This document shows, one piece after another, positions 14,896 through 23,300 of a DNA stretch of 38,351 nt. This DNA is from Candidatus Nitrosopumilus sp. GTDB taxonomy: Archaea; Thermoproteota; Nitrososphaeria; Nitrososphaerales; Nitrosopumilaceae. The translations under genes and the position numbers were made by a program. Position 1 is the stretch's first letter; each line of letters begins with the position of its first letter. Location: NCBI GenBank assembly GCA_029255365.1, contig JAPFQF010000047.1, forward strand, positions 1-38,351. Reading direction: 5' to 3'. A model generated the notes under the pieces. It did not search any database. It saw only the letters and a program-made list of their open reading frames with translations, and had not been told where the DNA came from.

Positions 14896-15371
14896 TTACA
14901 AAAAATAACAAAAATCGCTAATCTGAATGGGCAAGAAAAGAATGTTCAGACATTATTCCAGTTGAGAAGTGTATTTTGCTGAAAATGTTAGTGACAAAAT
15001 TTCCAGTTCCAAATTGCCGATTCTTGAAATGCCTATTGATTTTAAACACTATTAAAAACAAATACGATGTTTTCATTTTAAAACTGAAATTAAATTTCCA
15101 GAACATTGCACCGCTAAGTACAGTATGACGATACCCAAGAAATCTGTCATGAACTAAAATTTGCCTGTATTTTTTTAAAGGGTTTTTTTTGAGTCATAAG
15201 TATCAGATGGCCAGAATAGTTCCAGATCTCTTCTGGAAGTATAGAATCAAAAATGATTGAGACTTCAAATAAGTTGAAAATCGACAGTGGTGCTTGCCAC
15301 AGGTAGTGATAATTCCAACAAGTGAATTGTGTAAGGGGTGATAGTGTAGGAAAGGAAGGTGAGATTTAGGT

Positions 15372-15707
15372 TTACGCTTTCAAAACAGTCGACACCACAT
15401 GTTTGACTGCTTCATCAAAATTTGCATCTATGTTTGACTTGAGTTCAGATAATTTTGCATCTCCATCTTGAGCAATTTTTGCTGATTCGGCAGTTGCCTT
15501 GTCTTTTGAGGCATTGATAATAACTTCAGCCTCCTTAGTAGCCATTTCACGAGTTTTTTCCAGCAAACTATCAATTTCGGTGATAGCCTTTACGGATAGC
15601 TGTTTTTTCATGTCCCCAACTTTGCTATTTAGGGAATCCAGATCATCCTCCAAGGCATTCAGGGATGTGATAATTCCTGTGACTTTGGATTCAGCCATAC
15701 TACTCAT
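15372..15707 (-). CDS. A-type ATP synthase subunit H-like coiled-coil protein
   Basis: A 111-residue, wholly alpha-helical coiled coil: heptad-like LNALEDDLDSLNSKVGDMKKQL, an Ala/Glu-rich centre (TREMATKEAEVIINASKDKATAE) and a C-terminal segment FDEAVKHVVSTVLKA resembling the peripheral-stalk subunits H/E of archaeal ATP synthases. The most likely role is a peripheral-stalk part of the A-ATPase, but no other ATPase gene is in the window, so another coiled-coil role is possible. ATG at 15707; a second ATG at 15698 would also fit. Confidence 0.6.
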   Translation of the reverse strand: MSSMAESKVTGIITSLNALEDDLDSLNSKVGDMKKQLSVKAITEIDSLLEKTREMATKEAEVIINASKDKATAESAKIAQDGDAKLSELKSNIDANFDEAVKHVVSTVLKA

Positions 15708-15778
15708 TATGCTCTAAATTTGATAATCCATTACTTAAATCATTCATTTGGTAGGCACGCCAATAAGATATTCCAGGA

Positions 15779-16120
15779 TTATCCTGTCGTCAAAAGCAGG
15801 ATAGCTCGGGCAAGATCGCCCTCTGCTTCTTCCAAAGCACTTTTGGCCTTTTCTTCATCAACACCGGCTTGTTGGCTAACAAGCTGAATATCCTCCTCTG
15901 AGAAAATTGGAACGTCCAATTCCCGCTCTTCATAACTATCAGCAGTCACTGTAAAAATTGAACTGTCTTTTGCTTTCATTTCAGTAACAGAAGGCTTTGA
16001 AATAATAATTTCTTTTTTATCAGTTTTAATTATCACTTCCTGAACATTGGATAATTCGTTCATATCCAGACCCATTTTATCCATCATTCTTCGCATTTCG
16101 CGGTTTCCTCCTCGCATCAT
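15779..16120 (-). CDS. nac: Nascent polypeptide-associated complex protein (archaeal NAC)
   Basis: Ribosome-associated chaperone forming a homodimer at the exit tunnel. Residues 1-20 are the basic, Met-rich ribosome-binding leader (RGGNREMRRMMDKMG); residues 25-70 form the NAC beta domain (VQEVIIKTDKKEIIISKP then SSIFTVTADS); residues 75-113 form a C-terminal UBA helix bundle (SEEDIQLVSQQAGVDEEKA). Length and architecture match archaeal NAC. It overlaps the PUA-domain gene by 4 bp, a gene pairing that fits shared expression with translation factors. Confidence 0.95.
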   Translation of the reverse strand: MMRGGNREMRRMMDKMGLDMNELSNVQEVIIKTDKKEIIISKPSVTEMKAKDSSIFTVTADSYEERELDVPIFSEEDIQLVSQQAGVDEEKAKSALEEAEGDLARAILLLTTG

Positions 16121-16590
16121 GATCCTATTTCCTCATTACGACTTTTTAAACTATCTCTAACCTTTACGGCTACACCCCTATCAAAATCAGAAATCATTTC
16201 AGATGATAAAATTGCCCTGCCAACTGCAATTACCTTATTTTTGAACAATACTGGTGTGTCTGTGGATATTTGGACATTTTTTCCACATGAGACAACATGT
16301 TTGCAAAAGACTGATCTGCCTTGCTCGACATAGGGGGCAGCATCAGAATTTACCTCCACACAATTTTCTTTGAATTTTTTATTTTCCAATAGTATTTGAG
16401 CAAAATAAATGCTAATAGACAGACTTCCGTCAATTCTCAAAGTAAACAGAAATTTTCCCTTATGAGAAACTGTTCGTATTCTACCAGTTTTTCGAGAAAA
16501 AGTCAATTCGATATCTTTTGGCAATAATTTGGATGTGCCATTTCCAAATAATGCGTCAAGTGAATGCTGAAGTTTAATGATATGATCCAA
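16117..16590 (-). CDS. PUA-domain RNA-binding protein
   Basis: Predicted RNA-binding protein. The C-terminal half is a PUA domain: VEVNSDAAPYVEQGRSVFCK, followed by VQISTDTPVLFKNKVIAVGRA and FDRGVAVKVRDS. The N-terminal half is a small lead-in domain, DIELTFSRKTGRIRTVSHKGK, as in standalone archaeal PUA proteins related to the MCT-1/Tma20 group or to archaeosine-transglycosylase tails. No catalytic domain is present. It precedes NAC with a 4-bp overlap, suggesting a role in translation or rRNA/tRNA metabolism. Confidence 0.88.
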   Translation of the reverse strand: MDHIIKLQHSLDALFGNGTSKLLPKDIELTFSRKTGRIRTVSHKGKFLFTLRIDGSLSISIYFAQILLENKKFKENCVEVNSDAAPYVEQGRSVFCKHVVSCGKNVQISTDTPVLFKNKVIAVGRAILSSEMISDFDRGVAVKVRDSLKSRNEEIGS

Positions 16591-16650
16591 TGCTATTGTA
16601 GAATTTTGTCTAAATATTAGTTCAGTGATAGTCTATATTACAAAGATCAA

Positions 16651-16660
16651 ACTATATAGA
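16651..16660 (+). promoter_or_regulatory. TATA box of the AbrB-PhoU gene
   Basis: The element actatataga is centred about 26 nt before the ATG at 16682, the spacing expected for a leaderless archaeal transcript. It is one of the clearest TATA boxes in the window. Confidence 0.6.
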
Positions 16661-16681
16661 ATAGAATTTTCCCTTTAGATC

Positions 16682-17728
16682 ATGGAAGATGGGGGAGAAA
16701 CTAGAAAAATCCAGTTTACCGGAAAATCATCATACATTGTCTCATTACCAAAACAATGGATTACAGAATTAGGGCTCAAACAAGGAGACCAAATTAGGAT
16801 GGTCCGAAAAGGCTCATCAACATTAGAGCTTTATCCACCAAAATTTGAATCTAGAATTCAGAAAAAGGAAGATGCAACCATAGAGATTGAAGGAGAGGAA
16901 GAAACATCATCAATCGTTAGAAAATTAATTTCGCTGTATTTTTTAGGATACAAGACAATCAATGTAAAACCAAAAAACGGCAGATTAAGCGTTCCTCAGA
17001 GAAACGCAGTGAAGGAAGCAGTAAAACGAATGCTAATGGGTTCTGAAATAATTGCCGATTCTGTTGGCGGTATAACAGTACAGGTTCTTGTCAATTTATT
17101 AGAATTGTCAGTGGATGGTGCTTTCAAGCGAATGCTTCACTTGGCAAAATCCATGTCGAGTGATGCAATTTTAGCTGTAAAAGAAAATAATTTGGAATTG
17201 GCCCAAGAAGTTATCAATACAGACGATGAAGTGGATAGGTTTGGATTTTACATTATTCGGCAATTAAAGATTGCAATTCAGAATGAGCACATGCTAAAAG
17301 AAATGGGTTTCAGAAACGCCAGAAATTGTCTGGGATATAGACTGATTGTAAAAAATATAGAGAGAACTGGAGATCATGCCGCTTTCATTGCCAAAGATCT
17401 GATTGAATTTAAAAAGCCTGTGAAAAAAGATATTTTGCAAAAACTTGAGGAAATGAATGAGTTTTGCTTGTCTGTTTTAGATGATGCATGCCTTGCATTG
17501 TTCAAAGAAGACTACTACCAGGCTGAAAAGACCATTGTAAAAATTAGTCAAATTATCAAGTTTGAGAAAAAAGTGAGAGATGCTTCAAAATCATTAAAAG
17601 ACGATGAGGAAATTTACAGAGTGCGAAGAATGACTGAAAATATCAGAAGGGTTTCTGAATACGCTAGCGACATAGCTGAAATAGTTTTGAATATGAACAT
17701 AGAAAAAACACTGAAAAAATACGATTAA
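16682..17728 (+). CDS. AbrB/SpoVT-PhoU fusion regulator
   Basis: Likely regulator of phosphate uptake. Residues 5-55 are a SpoVT/AbrB swapped-hairpin DNA-binding domain (RKIQFTGKSSYIVSLPKQWITELGLKQGDQIRM). Two PhoU helical repeats follow, around residues 125-230 and 235-340, with the metal-binding-type ExxxD patterns seen in VINTDDEVDRFGF and ISQIIKFEKKVRDA. The 348-residue length fits the archaeal AbrB-PhoU family. The strong TATA box and absence of an SD sequence suggest a leaderless message. No Pst transporter gene is nearby, so the target is not given by context. Confidence 0.9.
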   Translation: MEDGGETRKIQFTGKSSYIVSLPKQWITELGLKQGDQIRMVRKGSSTLELYPPKFESRIQKKEDATIEIEGEEETSSIVRKLISLYFLGYKTINVKPKNGRLSVPQRNAVKEAVKRMLMGSEIIADSVGGITVQVLVNLLELSVDGAFKRMLHLAKSMSSDAILAVKENNLELAQEVINTDDEVDRFGFYIIRQLKIAIQNEHMLKEMGFRNARNCLGYRLIVKNIERTGDHAAFIAKDLIEFKKPVKKDILQKLEEMNEFCLSVLDDACLALFKEDYYQAEKTIVKISQIIKFEKKVRDASKSLKDDEEIYRVRRMTENIRRVSEYASDIAEIVLNMNIEKTLKKYD

Positions 17729-17784
17729 TTCGAGAAAACATGTCCAATACAATTATCTTAGATTGAATTAAAAAAGTAATTAGG

Positions 17785-18906
17785 TTGAATTCTGCAATTT
17801 TAATCACATATGATCATGAAGACGCAATAAATGAGGCAAAAGGGTTGTGTGATGCAGCAGGATATGAGGTAGTACACGTCATAACACAGAATTATCTTCA
17901 GAAACCAAAGTACGGCATTAGTGGTGGAGTACTAGAACAATTACAAGAAATTGCGGACAGGGTAAGACCGGATGTCATAGTATTTGATGAGATTCTAAAA
18001 CCAAGCCAGAACTACAATCTTGCTACAGAATTACACAGAGAGGTATTGGATAGAGAAGCATTGATTCTTGAGATTTTTGAAAGTAGAGCTTCAAGTGCGG
18101 AATCAAAATTACAAGTAAAATTAGCGCAGCTGAGATATGAAATGTCAAGAGCTAAAGAAAAGGTTAGACTTGCAAACATGGGCGAACAGCCCGGATTTAT
18201 GGGAATAGGAAAATTCGAAGTCGATGTGTATTATAACGACATCAAACATAGAATGCAAACAATAAGATTAAAGCTCGAAAAAGCTGGAAAACAGAGAGAG
18301 CTTCACAGAAAGGGAAGAAAGAGAATGGGATTCAAGACAATATCACTTGCAGGCTACACCTCTTCAGGAAAGACCACATTGTTTAACAAAACTACGGGTG
18401 AAACAAAAGATCAAAGCGAAAAACTTTTCACAACTCTCACTACAACTACACGAAGAGTGATGATAGATCAAGAACCATTCTTAATTTCAGATACAGTTGG
18501 TTTTATCAGTAAACTGCCAGCTTACATGATTGATGCATTCAAATCTACACTGGAGGAATTGGTACATACGGATGTGATTATTCTGGTAATTGATATTAAT
18601 GATTCAGTTTCGGAATTGAAAAAGAAGTTTTCTAGTTGTATGAGAACTTTAAACGAATTAGGGGTAGAACAAAACAAGATAATTTATGCACTAAACAAAT
18701 CGGATTTGTTGAAAAATGAGGAAATTGAACGGAAAGTTGAATATCTTAATTTGACTGAAAATAAAAAGTTGATTTCAGTTTCTGCAAAAACTGGAAAAAA
18801 TATCACGCAGTTAAAAGAATTAATCAAGGAAATTGTAGAAGGTCAAAATTTTCATAAACCAAAAAACAATTCTTGGGAAGGGGCCGAAAAAACATTTGGC
18901 AATTGA
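17785..18906 (+). CDS. hflX: GTPase HflX
   Basis: Ribosome-associated GTPase linked to splitting or rescue of stalled 50S/70S ribosomes. Residues 1-100 form the HflX N-terminal domain, 105-175 its coiled linker ([17 protein letters not shown]), and from 185 the G domain: G1 GYTSSGKT at 190-197, G2 [11 protein letters not shown]3 SDTVGF at 235-240 and G4 NKSD. At 373 residues it matches HflX. The start is TTG at 17785 after an aattagg stretch. Its 3' end overlaps trm56 by 11 bp, so they are co-transcribed. Confidence 0.95.
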   Translation: MNSAILITYDHEDAINEAKGLCDAAGYEVVHVITQNYLQKPKYGISGGVLEQLQEIADRVRPDVIVFDEILKPSQNYNLATELHREVLDREALILEIFESRASSAESKLQVKLAQLRYEMSRAKEKVRLANMGEQPGFMGIGKFEVDVYYNDIKHRMQTIRLKLEKAGKQRELHRKGRKRMGFKTISLAGYTSSGKTTLFNKTTGETKDQSEKLFTTLTTTTRRVMIDQEPFLISDTVGFISKLPAYMIDAFKSTLEELVHTDVIILVIDINDSVSELKKKFSSCMRTLNELGVEQNKIIYALNKSDLLKNEEIERKVEYLNLTENKKLISVSAKTGKNITQLKELIKEIVEGQNFHKPKNNSWEGAEKTFGN

Positions 18907-19429
18907 AGTAGTTAGGATCGGGCAACGTCTGGTTAGAGACGACCGGGTAACGACACATGTTGCACTTGTTTCAAGAGGGTTTGGTGCAGAGCGAATTTAC
19001 ATGACTGAGATAAATCCAGAAATCAAAGACACTATTGAAAAGATCAATAATACTTGGGGAGGCAGTTTTGAGGTTGTGTTTATCGAAAAATGGAAAACAA
19101 TTGTAAAAAAGAAAAAAGACGAGGGATTCAAGGTTGTTCATCTTTCAATGTATGGTGAAAGTATCAATGACGCTCAAGAAAAAATCAGAGGGGAAGAAAA
19201 TCTGTTAATTGTTGTAGGGGCTGAGAAAGTTCCAAGGGAAATCTATGAACTAGCAGACTATAATGTTGGAATTGGCAGTCAGCCCCACTCAGAAATTAGT
19301 GCTCTAGCAATTCTTTTAGATCGTATTCAAAAAGGCGAACAGTTTGAAAAAGAGTTTTCCAATGCAAAAAGAAAGATCATCCCTACCAAAAATGGCAAAA
19401 ATGTGCAAGTAAAAGAAAGAAGGGATTAA
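18896..19429 (+). CDS. trm56: tRNA (cytidine(56)-2'-O)-methyltransferase Trm56
   Basis: SPOUT-class enzyme that 2'-O-methylates C56 in the T-loop of tRNAs, an archaea-specific modification. Evidence is the N-terminal [27 protein letters not shown] block, [55 protein letters not shown] (SAM-binding knot) and the 177-residue length. TTG start at 18896 inside the end of hflX. It is followed 26 bp later by tfe. Confidence 0.95.
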   Translation: MAIEVVRIGQRLVRDDRVTTHVALVSRGFGAERIYMTEINPEIKDTIEKINNTWGGSFEVVFIEKWKTIVKKKKDEGFKVVHLSMYGESINDAQEKIRGEENLLIVVGAEKVPREIYELADYNVGIGSQPHSEISALAILLDRIQKGEQFEKEFSNAKRKIIPTKNGKNVQVKERRD

Positions 19430-19455
19430 TAGTACAAAATCAGGAGTCATTAGAG

Positions 19456-19971
19456 TTGGTAGACAAATACGAAGATCCTTTTGTTAGAATTGCTTCGATG
19501 ATTGGAGGAGATGAATACCTCAAAGTGGCAAGATCTCTTCTAAAAGCCGAAGATGCCACTGATGAAGAAATTGCCAGTTCTACAGGCCTCAGAATCAACA
19601 TGGTAAGAAAAGTACTGTATGATCTATTTGGAAAATCTCTCATCACTGGAATTAGAGTTAAGGACGAAAGAAAGGGGTGGTTTGTCTATAGATGGAGAAC
19701 TAGAAGAGAGGAGGTAGAACATTTTATTGAAAATCAAAAGAAAAAAATCGGCGAAAGGTTACAGCATAGATTGGATTATGAAAATGCAGGAGATTTCTAT
19801 CACTGTGGAAATGAAGATTGCCCAAGAGTAACATTTGAAAAGTCTCTTGATGGAATGTTCAAATGCCCATCATGTCAAAATGTTCTAAATCTAAAAAAGA
19901 ATGATAAATCTAGAAAAGCATATCAAAAGAAAATCGATGAGATCAAACAAGATATGCAGCAGACATTTTGA
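19456..19971 (+). CDS. tfe: Transcription initiation factor E, alpha subunit
   Basis: Stimulates promoter opening by archaeal RNA polymerase. Residues 5-85 form the extended winged helix (YLKVARSLLKAEDATDEEIASSTGLR, NMVRKVLYDLFGKSLITGIR, WFVYRWRTR), residues 90-115 a linker helix, and residues about 115-140 a zinc ribbon with C-x4-C in HCGNEDCPR and CPSC. At 171 residues it is the normal TFE-alpha size. The start is TTG at 19456 (VDKYEDPF); it is in the same direction as hflX and trm56 and is probably part of their transcript. Confidence 0.95.
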   Translation: MVDKYEDPFVRIASMIGGDEYLKVARSLLKAEDATDEEIASSTGLRINMVRKVLYDLFGKSLITGIRVKDERKGWFVYRWRTRREEVEHFIENQKKKIGERLQHRLDYENAGDFYHCGNEDCPRVTFEKSLDGMFKCPSCQNVLNLKKNDKSRKAYQKKIDEIKQDMQQTF

Positions 19972-20033
19972 TTAGACCAAAATTTTGAAAACCGGGTTAC
20001 TAGAATAAATAGGAGAAAATCTTTTGAAGATCC

Positions 20034-21425
20034 TTGAGTCAAATCACTACGGTAAATCCAACCACTGGTGAAGATATTGCAAATTATTCTGCAATGGATA
20101 AAAACCAAGTGTTTGATTTAGTAGGAAAAGCAAAGAGAGCGTATCCAGAATGGAAGAAGGATTATGAGAAACGCAGAAGTTACATTTACCATTTAGTTGA
20201 ATATCTAAAGAAGAATAAAACAGAACTTGCAAAAGTAGCTACAACTGAAATGGGTAAACCGCTCAAAGAATCAATCGGAGAGGTTGAAAAATGTGCGTGG
20301 GCTTTAGAATTTTATGCAGATCATGGAGATAGTTTTCTTGCGGATGAAGTATTAAACACGGATGCAAGAAAGAGTTTTCTAACTTTTGAACCACTTGGGG
20401 TTATAGGCTCAATTATGCCATGGAATTTTCCATATTGGCAAGCATTAAGGTTTGCAGCTCCTTGCCTAATGGCAGGAAATGTGATTGTCATGAAACCATC
20501 CAGAATAACAATGCAATCAGGTATTGAAATTGAAAAAGCTTTTACTGAATCTGAAATCCCTGATGGCATTTTTCAAACTGTAGTTGGAAGTGTGGAATCT
20601 GCGAATCACCTTATAGATTCGGATGTTAACGCTGTTACTTTTACTGGCAGCACCAATGCAGGTGCAAAAGTAGGTGAAAGAGCTGCAAGGCATTTGAAAA
20701 AATGTGTTTTAGAATTAGGTGGGAGTGATCCTTTCATAGTATTAGATGATGCAATTATTGAAAAAGCAGCAGAAGGTGCTGTCAAAGGCAGATTCATCAA
20801 TTGTGGACAAAGTTGTGTCGCATCAAAAAGATTCTTTGTTGGAAAAAATATTGCAGATGAATTTATTGAGCTATTTATTAAAAAAGCATCTCAGCTCAAA
20901 ATAGGCGATCCAATGTCAATTGAAACGGACATCGGTCCATTGTCAAGTAAAGATGGTTTAGAGACAATTTCCGGAATAGTTGAGGATGCAAAGGAAAAAG
21001 GTGCTGAAATTCTTCTAGGGGGTTCCGAAATAGACGGTAAAGGGTTTTTCTACAAACCAACAATTCTGAGAAACATTAAACCAAATATGAGAATAGCACG
21101 AGAGGAAACTTTTGGACCAGTGGCTCCAATCACAATTGTTGAAAATGAAAGTGAGGCGGTAAAATTAGCTAATGAGAGTGAATTTGGCCTAGGCGCAAGT
21201 ATTTGGACAAAAGATCTTGCTAAAGCAGATAAAATGTCCAGGCGAATCGAATCAGGAATAGTGAGTGTCAATAACGTAGTAATTTCAGACCCACGAATTC
21301 CGTTTGGAGGAATAAAACATAGTGGGTTTGGGAGGGAATTATCAAGATATGGCATGTTGGAATTTGTAAATTTGAAATCAGTTAGATTTTATGATAATTT
21401 AACACATCATCATTACGTGGAATAG
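20034..21425 (+). CDS. NAD(P)-dependent aldehyde dehydrogenase (succinate-semialdehyde dehydrogenase type)
   Basis: Oxidises an aldehyde to its acid. Signature regions in order: VNPTTGEDI at the N-terminus, IMPWNFPYWQALRFAAPCLMAGN, FTGSTNAGAKVGERAA (nucleotide binding), LELGGSDPF with the general-base Glu, NCGQSCVASKRFFV with the catalytic Cys, and EETFGPVAPI. At 463 residues it is closest to GabD/YneI-type succinate-semialdehyde dehydrogenases. In an organism using the hydroxypropionate/hydroxybutyrate cycle it could act on succinic or malonic semialdehyde. TTG start at 20034; an aggag motif lies about 20 nt upstream. Confidence 0.9.
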   Translation: MSQITTVNPTTGEDIANYSAMDKNQVFDLVGKAKRAYPEWKKDYEKRRSYIYHLVEYLKKNKTELAKVATTEMGKPLKESIGEVEKCAWALEFYADHGDSFLADEVLNTDARKSFLTFEPLGVIGSIMPWNFPYWQALRFAAPCLMAGNVIVMKPSRITMQSGIEIEKAFTESEIPDGIFQTVVGSVESANHLIDSDVNAVTFTGSTNAGAKVGERAARHLKKCVLELGGSDPFIVLDDAIIEKAAEGAVKGRFINCGQSCVASKRFFVGKNIADEFIELFIKKASQLKIGDPMSIETDIGPLSSKDGLETISGIVEDAKEKGAEILLGGSEIDGKGFFYKPTILRNIKPNMRIAREETFGPVAPITIVENESEAVKLANESEFGLGASIWTKDLAKADKMSRRIESGIVSVNNVVISDPRIPFGGIKHSGFGRELSRYGMLEFVNLKSVRFYDNLTHHHYVE

Positions 21426-21447
21426 GTTGTTTTTTAGTTGTGAAATA

Positions 21448-21744
21448 TTAGCCCTCTAAATCAGAATCTTCATCTAAATCTTCATCATCTTCTTCATCTT
21501 CACATTCCTCTAATTGAACATGGGTTGGATTTCCATCATCCGCAAAGAAAATCTCAACGCAAATATCAGTAGCCAAGGTAGGCACCAGAATTTCAACAAG
21601 TTCTTTAGGAAAATTTCCCAATCTGCTAGGATCTGATGAGTATCTGTAGGCAGTAATTTCATCTTCATGATAAAAATCAAATTCAACATCACCCTGTGTA
21701 AATTTTCTCACTGCAATTACTTGGCCAAATATGCTGTGTGCCAA
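21448..21744 (-). CDS. Small acidic hypothetical protein, 98 aa
   Basis: Unrecognised. The first 75 residues look like a small beta-rich domain (SIFGQVIAVRKFTQGDVEFDFYHEDEITAYRYSS..., with LVPTLATDICVEIFFADDG). The last 22 residues are almost all Glu and Asp (a polyacidic tail). It begins 2 bp after the hemerythrin stop and is surely co-transcribed with it. A nucleic-acid-mimic or chaperone-like role would fit an acidic tail, but this is guesswork. Confidence 0.75.
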   Translation of the reverse strand: MAHSIFGQVIAVRKFTQGDVEFDFYHEDEITAYRYSSDPSRLGNFPKELVEILVPTLATDICVEIFFADDGNPTHVQLEECEDEEDDEDLDEDSDLEG

Positions 21745-21746
21745 AT

Positions 21747-22304
21747 CTAACCGCCACTCTGAGAAACATCTTTTGTAAGATTTTCTGCTAGTTGTTCATA
21801 GTGTTCTCTAGTTTTTCCTATCTCATCAAGTTTTGATTTTTCAATTTCGTTGAGTTCTTTGTCAACCTTTTCTGAAACATATTGCAATCTTGCTTCTGCC
21901 ATCATGAATAATTTATTATTTTCTTTCCACAAATGCTCAGTGATGTGTTCAACATATTGTTGCATGTCACTTACTAATTTTTTGGAATCACCTGATGATA
22001 GATATTCTTTTGCTGACACTTCCATTTCTGCACCGATTTCTCGTGAACGTTGATGATCAATCAACATCATGGCAATAGGCCCCATGTGGGTAGGCAAACC
22101 AGCTTGCTCTAAAGCTGGAAACAGTGATTTTTCTTCTTTGCTATGATGACAAACATCTGTAAAGTTTTTTGAAAAATCAATTACCGGTAACAGTATTGAT
22201 TCTGGAATCTGTTTACCATCATTTAGTAATTGAACAGTAGATTCCATTGCTTTGATAACTTTTTCTATTAATTCATGATCGCGTCTTAATGACATAGTAG
22301 ACAT
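21747..22304 (-). CDS. Hemerythrin-domain protein
   Basis: Di-iron helical-bundle protein that binds O2 or senses or stores iron/oxygen/NO. Likely ligands are visible: His10 (RRDHELIE), His53/His54 with Glu58 (CHHSKEEKSLFP), His84 (LIDHQRSRE), and His120, His124 and Glu128 (YVEHITEHLWKEN). Beyond residue 150 there is a charged C-terminal helix not required for the hemerythrin fold. It is co-transcribed with the acidic protein downstream. A TATA box (22329-22339) and an inverted repeat lie upstream of the ATG. Confidence 0.92.
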   Translation of the reverse strand: MSTMSLRRDHELIEKVIKAMESTVQLLNDGKQIPESILLPVIDFSKNFTDVCHHSKEEKSLFPALEQAGLPTHMGPIAMMLIDHQRSREIGAEMEVSAKEYLSSGDSKKLVSDMQQYVEHITEHLWKENNKLFMMAEARLQYVSEKVDKELNEIEKSKLDEIGKTREHYEQLAENLTKDVSQSGG

Positions 22305-22309
22305 AATGG

Positions 22310-22327
22310 ATTGGAGTAAAATCCAAT
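22310..22327. promoter_or_regulatory. Inverted repeat at the hemerythrin promoter start (candidate operator)
   Basis: ATTGGA-gtaaaa-TCCAAT, with 6-base arms, lies between the TATA box (22329-22339) and the ATG at 22304, so it covers the expected transcription start. A bound protein would block initiation. Regulation by oxygen or redox state is speculation. Confidence 0.4.
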
Positions 22328-22328
22328 A

Positions 22329-22339
22329 TCTATATCTTA
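22329..22339 (-). promoter_or_regulatory. TATA box of the hemerythrin gene
   Basis: Minus strand reads taagatataga, centred about 29 nt before the ATG at 22304, consistent with a very short or absent leader. Confidence 0.5.
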
Positions 22340-22403
22340 TTCATTTTAAGAAAAATAATTAAAAAATGAAAATTGGTCAACGGTGATTTGTTAACATGTG
22401 GGT

Positions 22404-22607
22404 TTAACGATTAGAAAGACTATTTGATTTTACAAATATCCAAATCTTTTTGGTCATTTCACTTGGTGCAATTGGTTTGTTGCCAAAGACCTGTTCTACG
22501 GTTTCAGTACGTCCTGCAAAACTGATTGCATATCCACCAAATGCTGGTTTTTTACCACTTGATTTAGTTGCTTTCTTTTTTGGAGCTGCTTTCTTTTTTA
22601 TTGCCAT
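22404..22607 (-). CDS. Basic mini-protein with half a SWIB-like domain
   Basis: 67 residues: a Lys/Ala/Pro tail (MAIKKKAAPKKKATKSSGKK), a short AFGGYAISFAGRTETV linker and PSEMTKKIWIFVKSNSL, which resembles the first helices of SWIB domains (consensus like RTEVxKKxWxYIKxNxLQ). A full SWIB domain is about 75 residues; here the frame ends with SNR right after the first motif. It could be a chromatin-type architectural protein. The Lys tail resembles that of the 9390-9860 protein. An A/T-rich TATA-like stretch lies 20-30 nt upstream of the ATG. Confidence 0.75.
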   Translation of the reverse strand: MAIKKKAAPKKKATKSSGKKPAFGGYAISFAGRTETVEQVFGNKPIAPSEMTKKIWIFVKSNSLSNR

Positions 22608-22643
22608 TTTCTTGTAATTATATTTTAAAGATCGTATAATAAC

Positions 22644-23300
22644 TTACACTTTTTGATAATTCAAAACAATATGATTTTTGAGCCTCTTAACAGATTTGAG
22701 TTGAAGATTGGTTGATTTAGAAATACTATCAAATCCACTACCTTGAACAAATGATATTGAATCATTTCCTCCAATTATGAATGGGGAGAGAGTGATGATC
22801 AATTCGTCAAAAAGATTTTGTTTGATAAATTCCCAATTTACTGTTCCGCCACCTTCGACCAATATTGTTCTGATTTTTCTCTCTGAAAGTTTTTTTAGTA
22901 AAGACCTGATGTTCACATAGTTTTCTCCAGTAATAATAACTTCAACTGGAAATTTATTTAATTTTTGTAGATTAGATTTTGTAATTTTTTTTGATACAGC
23001 TATTATGGTCGGAACTTTAGCGGATGTTTGTAAAATTTTTGATTTTGTAGAGATATCGCCTTTAGAATCCAATATTATTCTAATAGGATTTTTCCCTTTA
23101 GCATAACGTACAGTTAACAAAGGATCGTCACGCATCAGGGTATTTTTTCCAATAATTATCGCATCTACTTTTGCTCTTAGTTCATGTAGTCTACGCAAAT
23201 CTTCCTTGGAAGAGAGTTTTGAATTTCCTGTTCTAGTAGCAATTTTGCCATCAATAGATATCGCTGCACTTAGAATAACATGGGGGTTATGTTTTTCCAT
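22644..23300 (-). CDS. arfC: 2,5-diamino-6-ribosylamino-pyrimidinone 5'-phosphate reductase
   Basis: Reduces the ribosyl side chain to ribityl in archaeal/fungal-order riboflavin synthesis. RibD C-terminal (DHFR-like) fold: HVILSAAISIDGKIATRTGNS, the DAIIIGKNTLMRDDPLLTVR block, RIILDSKGDISTKSKIL and ILVEGGGTVNWEFI with the Gly-rich NADPH loop. At 218 residues there is no RibD deaminase domain, so the deamination step needs another enzyme. It overlaps the amidohydrolase gene by 14 bp and ends the riboflavin operon. Confidence 0.93.
   Translation of the reverse strand: MEKHNPHVILSAAISIDGKIATRTGNSKLSSKEDLRRLHELRAKVDAIIIGKNTLMRDDPLLTVRYAKGKNPIRIILDSKGDISTKSKILQTSAKVPTIIAVSKKITKSNLQKLNKFPVEVIITGENYVNIRSLLKKLSERKIRTILVEGGGTVNWEFIKQNLFDELIITLSPFIIGGNDSISFVQGSGFDSISKSTNLQLKSVKRLKNHIVLNYQKV

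Larger units (their letters stand above)
14576..15371. other. Long AT-rich intergenic region with no convincing gene
   Basis: About 800 bp without a credible ORF, the longest gap in the window. The left part is extremely AT-rich (7 G/C bases in 14641-14700). It holds a 22-bp perfect palindrome (14795-14816) and a 9-bp-stem hairpin (14873-14895). The right part (15130-15370) is less AT-rich and has small stem candidates, CCAGA-TCTCT-TCTGG and GTGG-TGCTTG-CCAC, so an unrecognised small RNA is possible. I cannot assign a function. Confidence 0.6.

Noticed and set aside
14918-15106. Minus-strand ORF of 62 codons in the AT-rich spacer
   Set aside because: Composition is Phe/Lys/Asn-rich like random AT-rich translation, with no promoter or recognisable domain.
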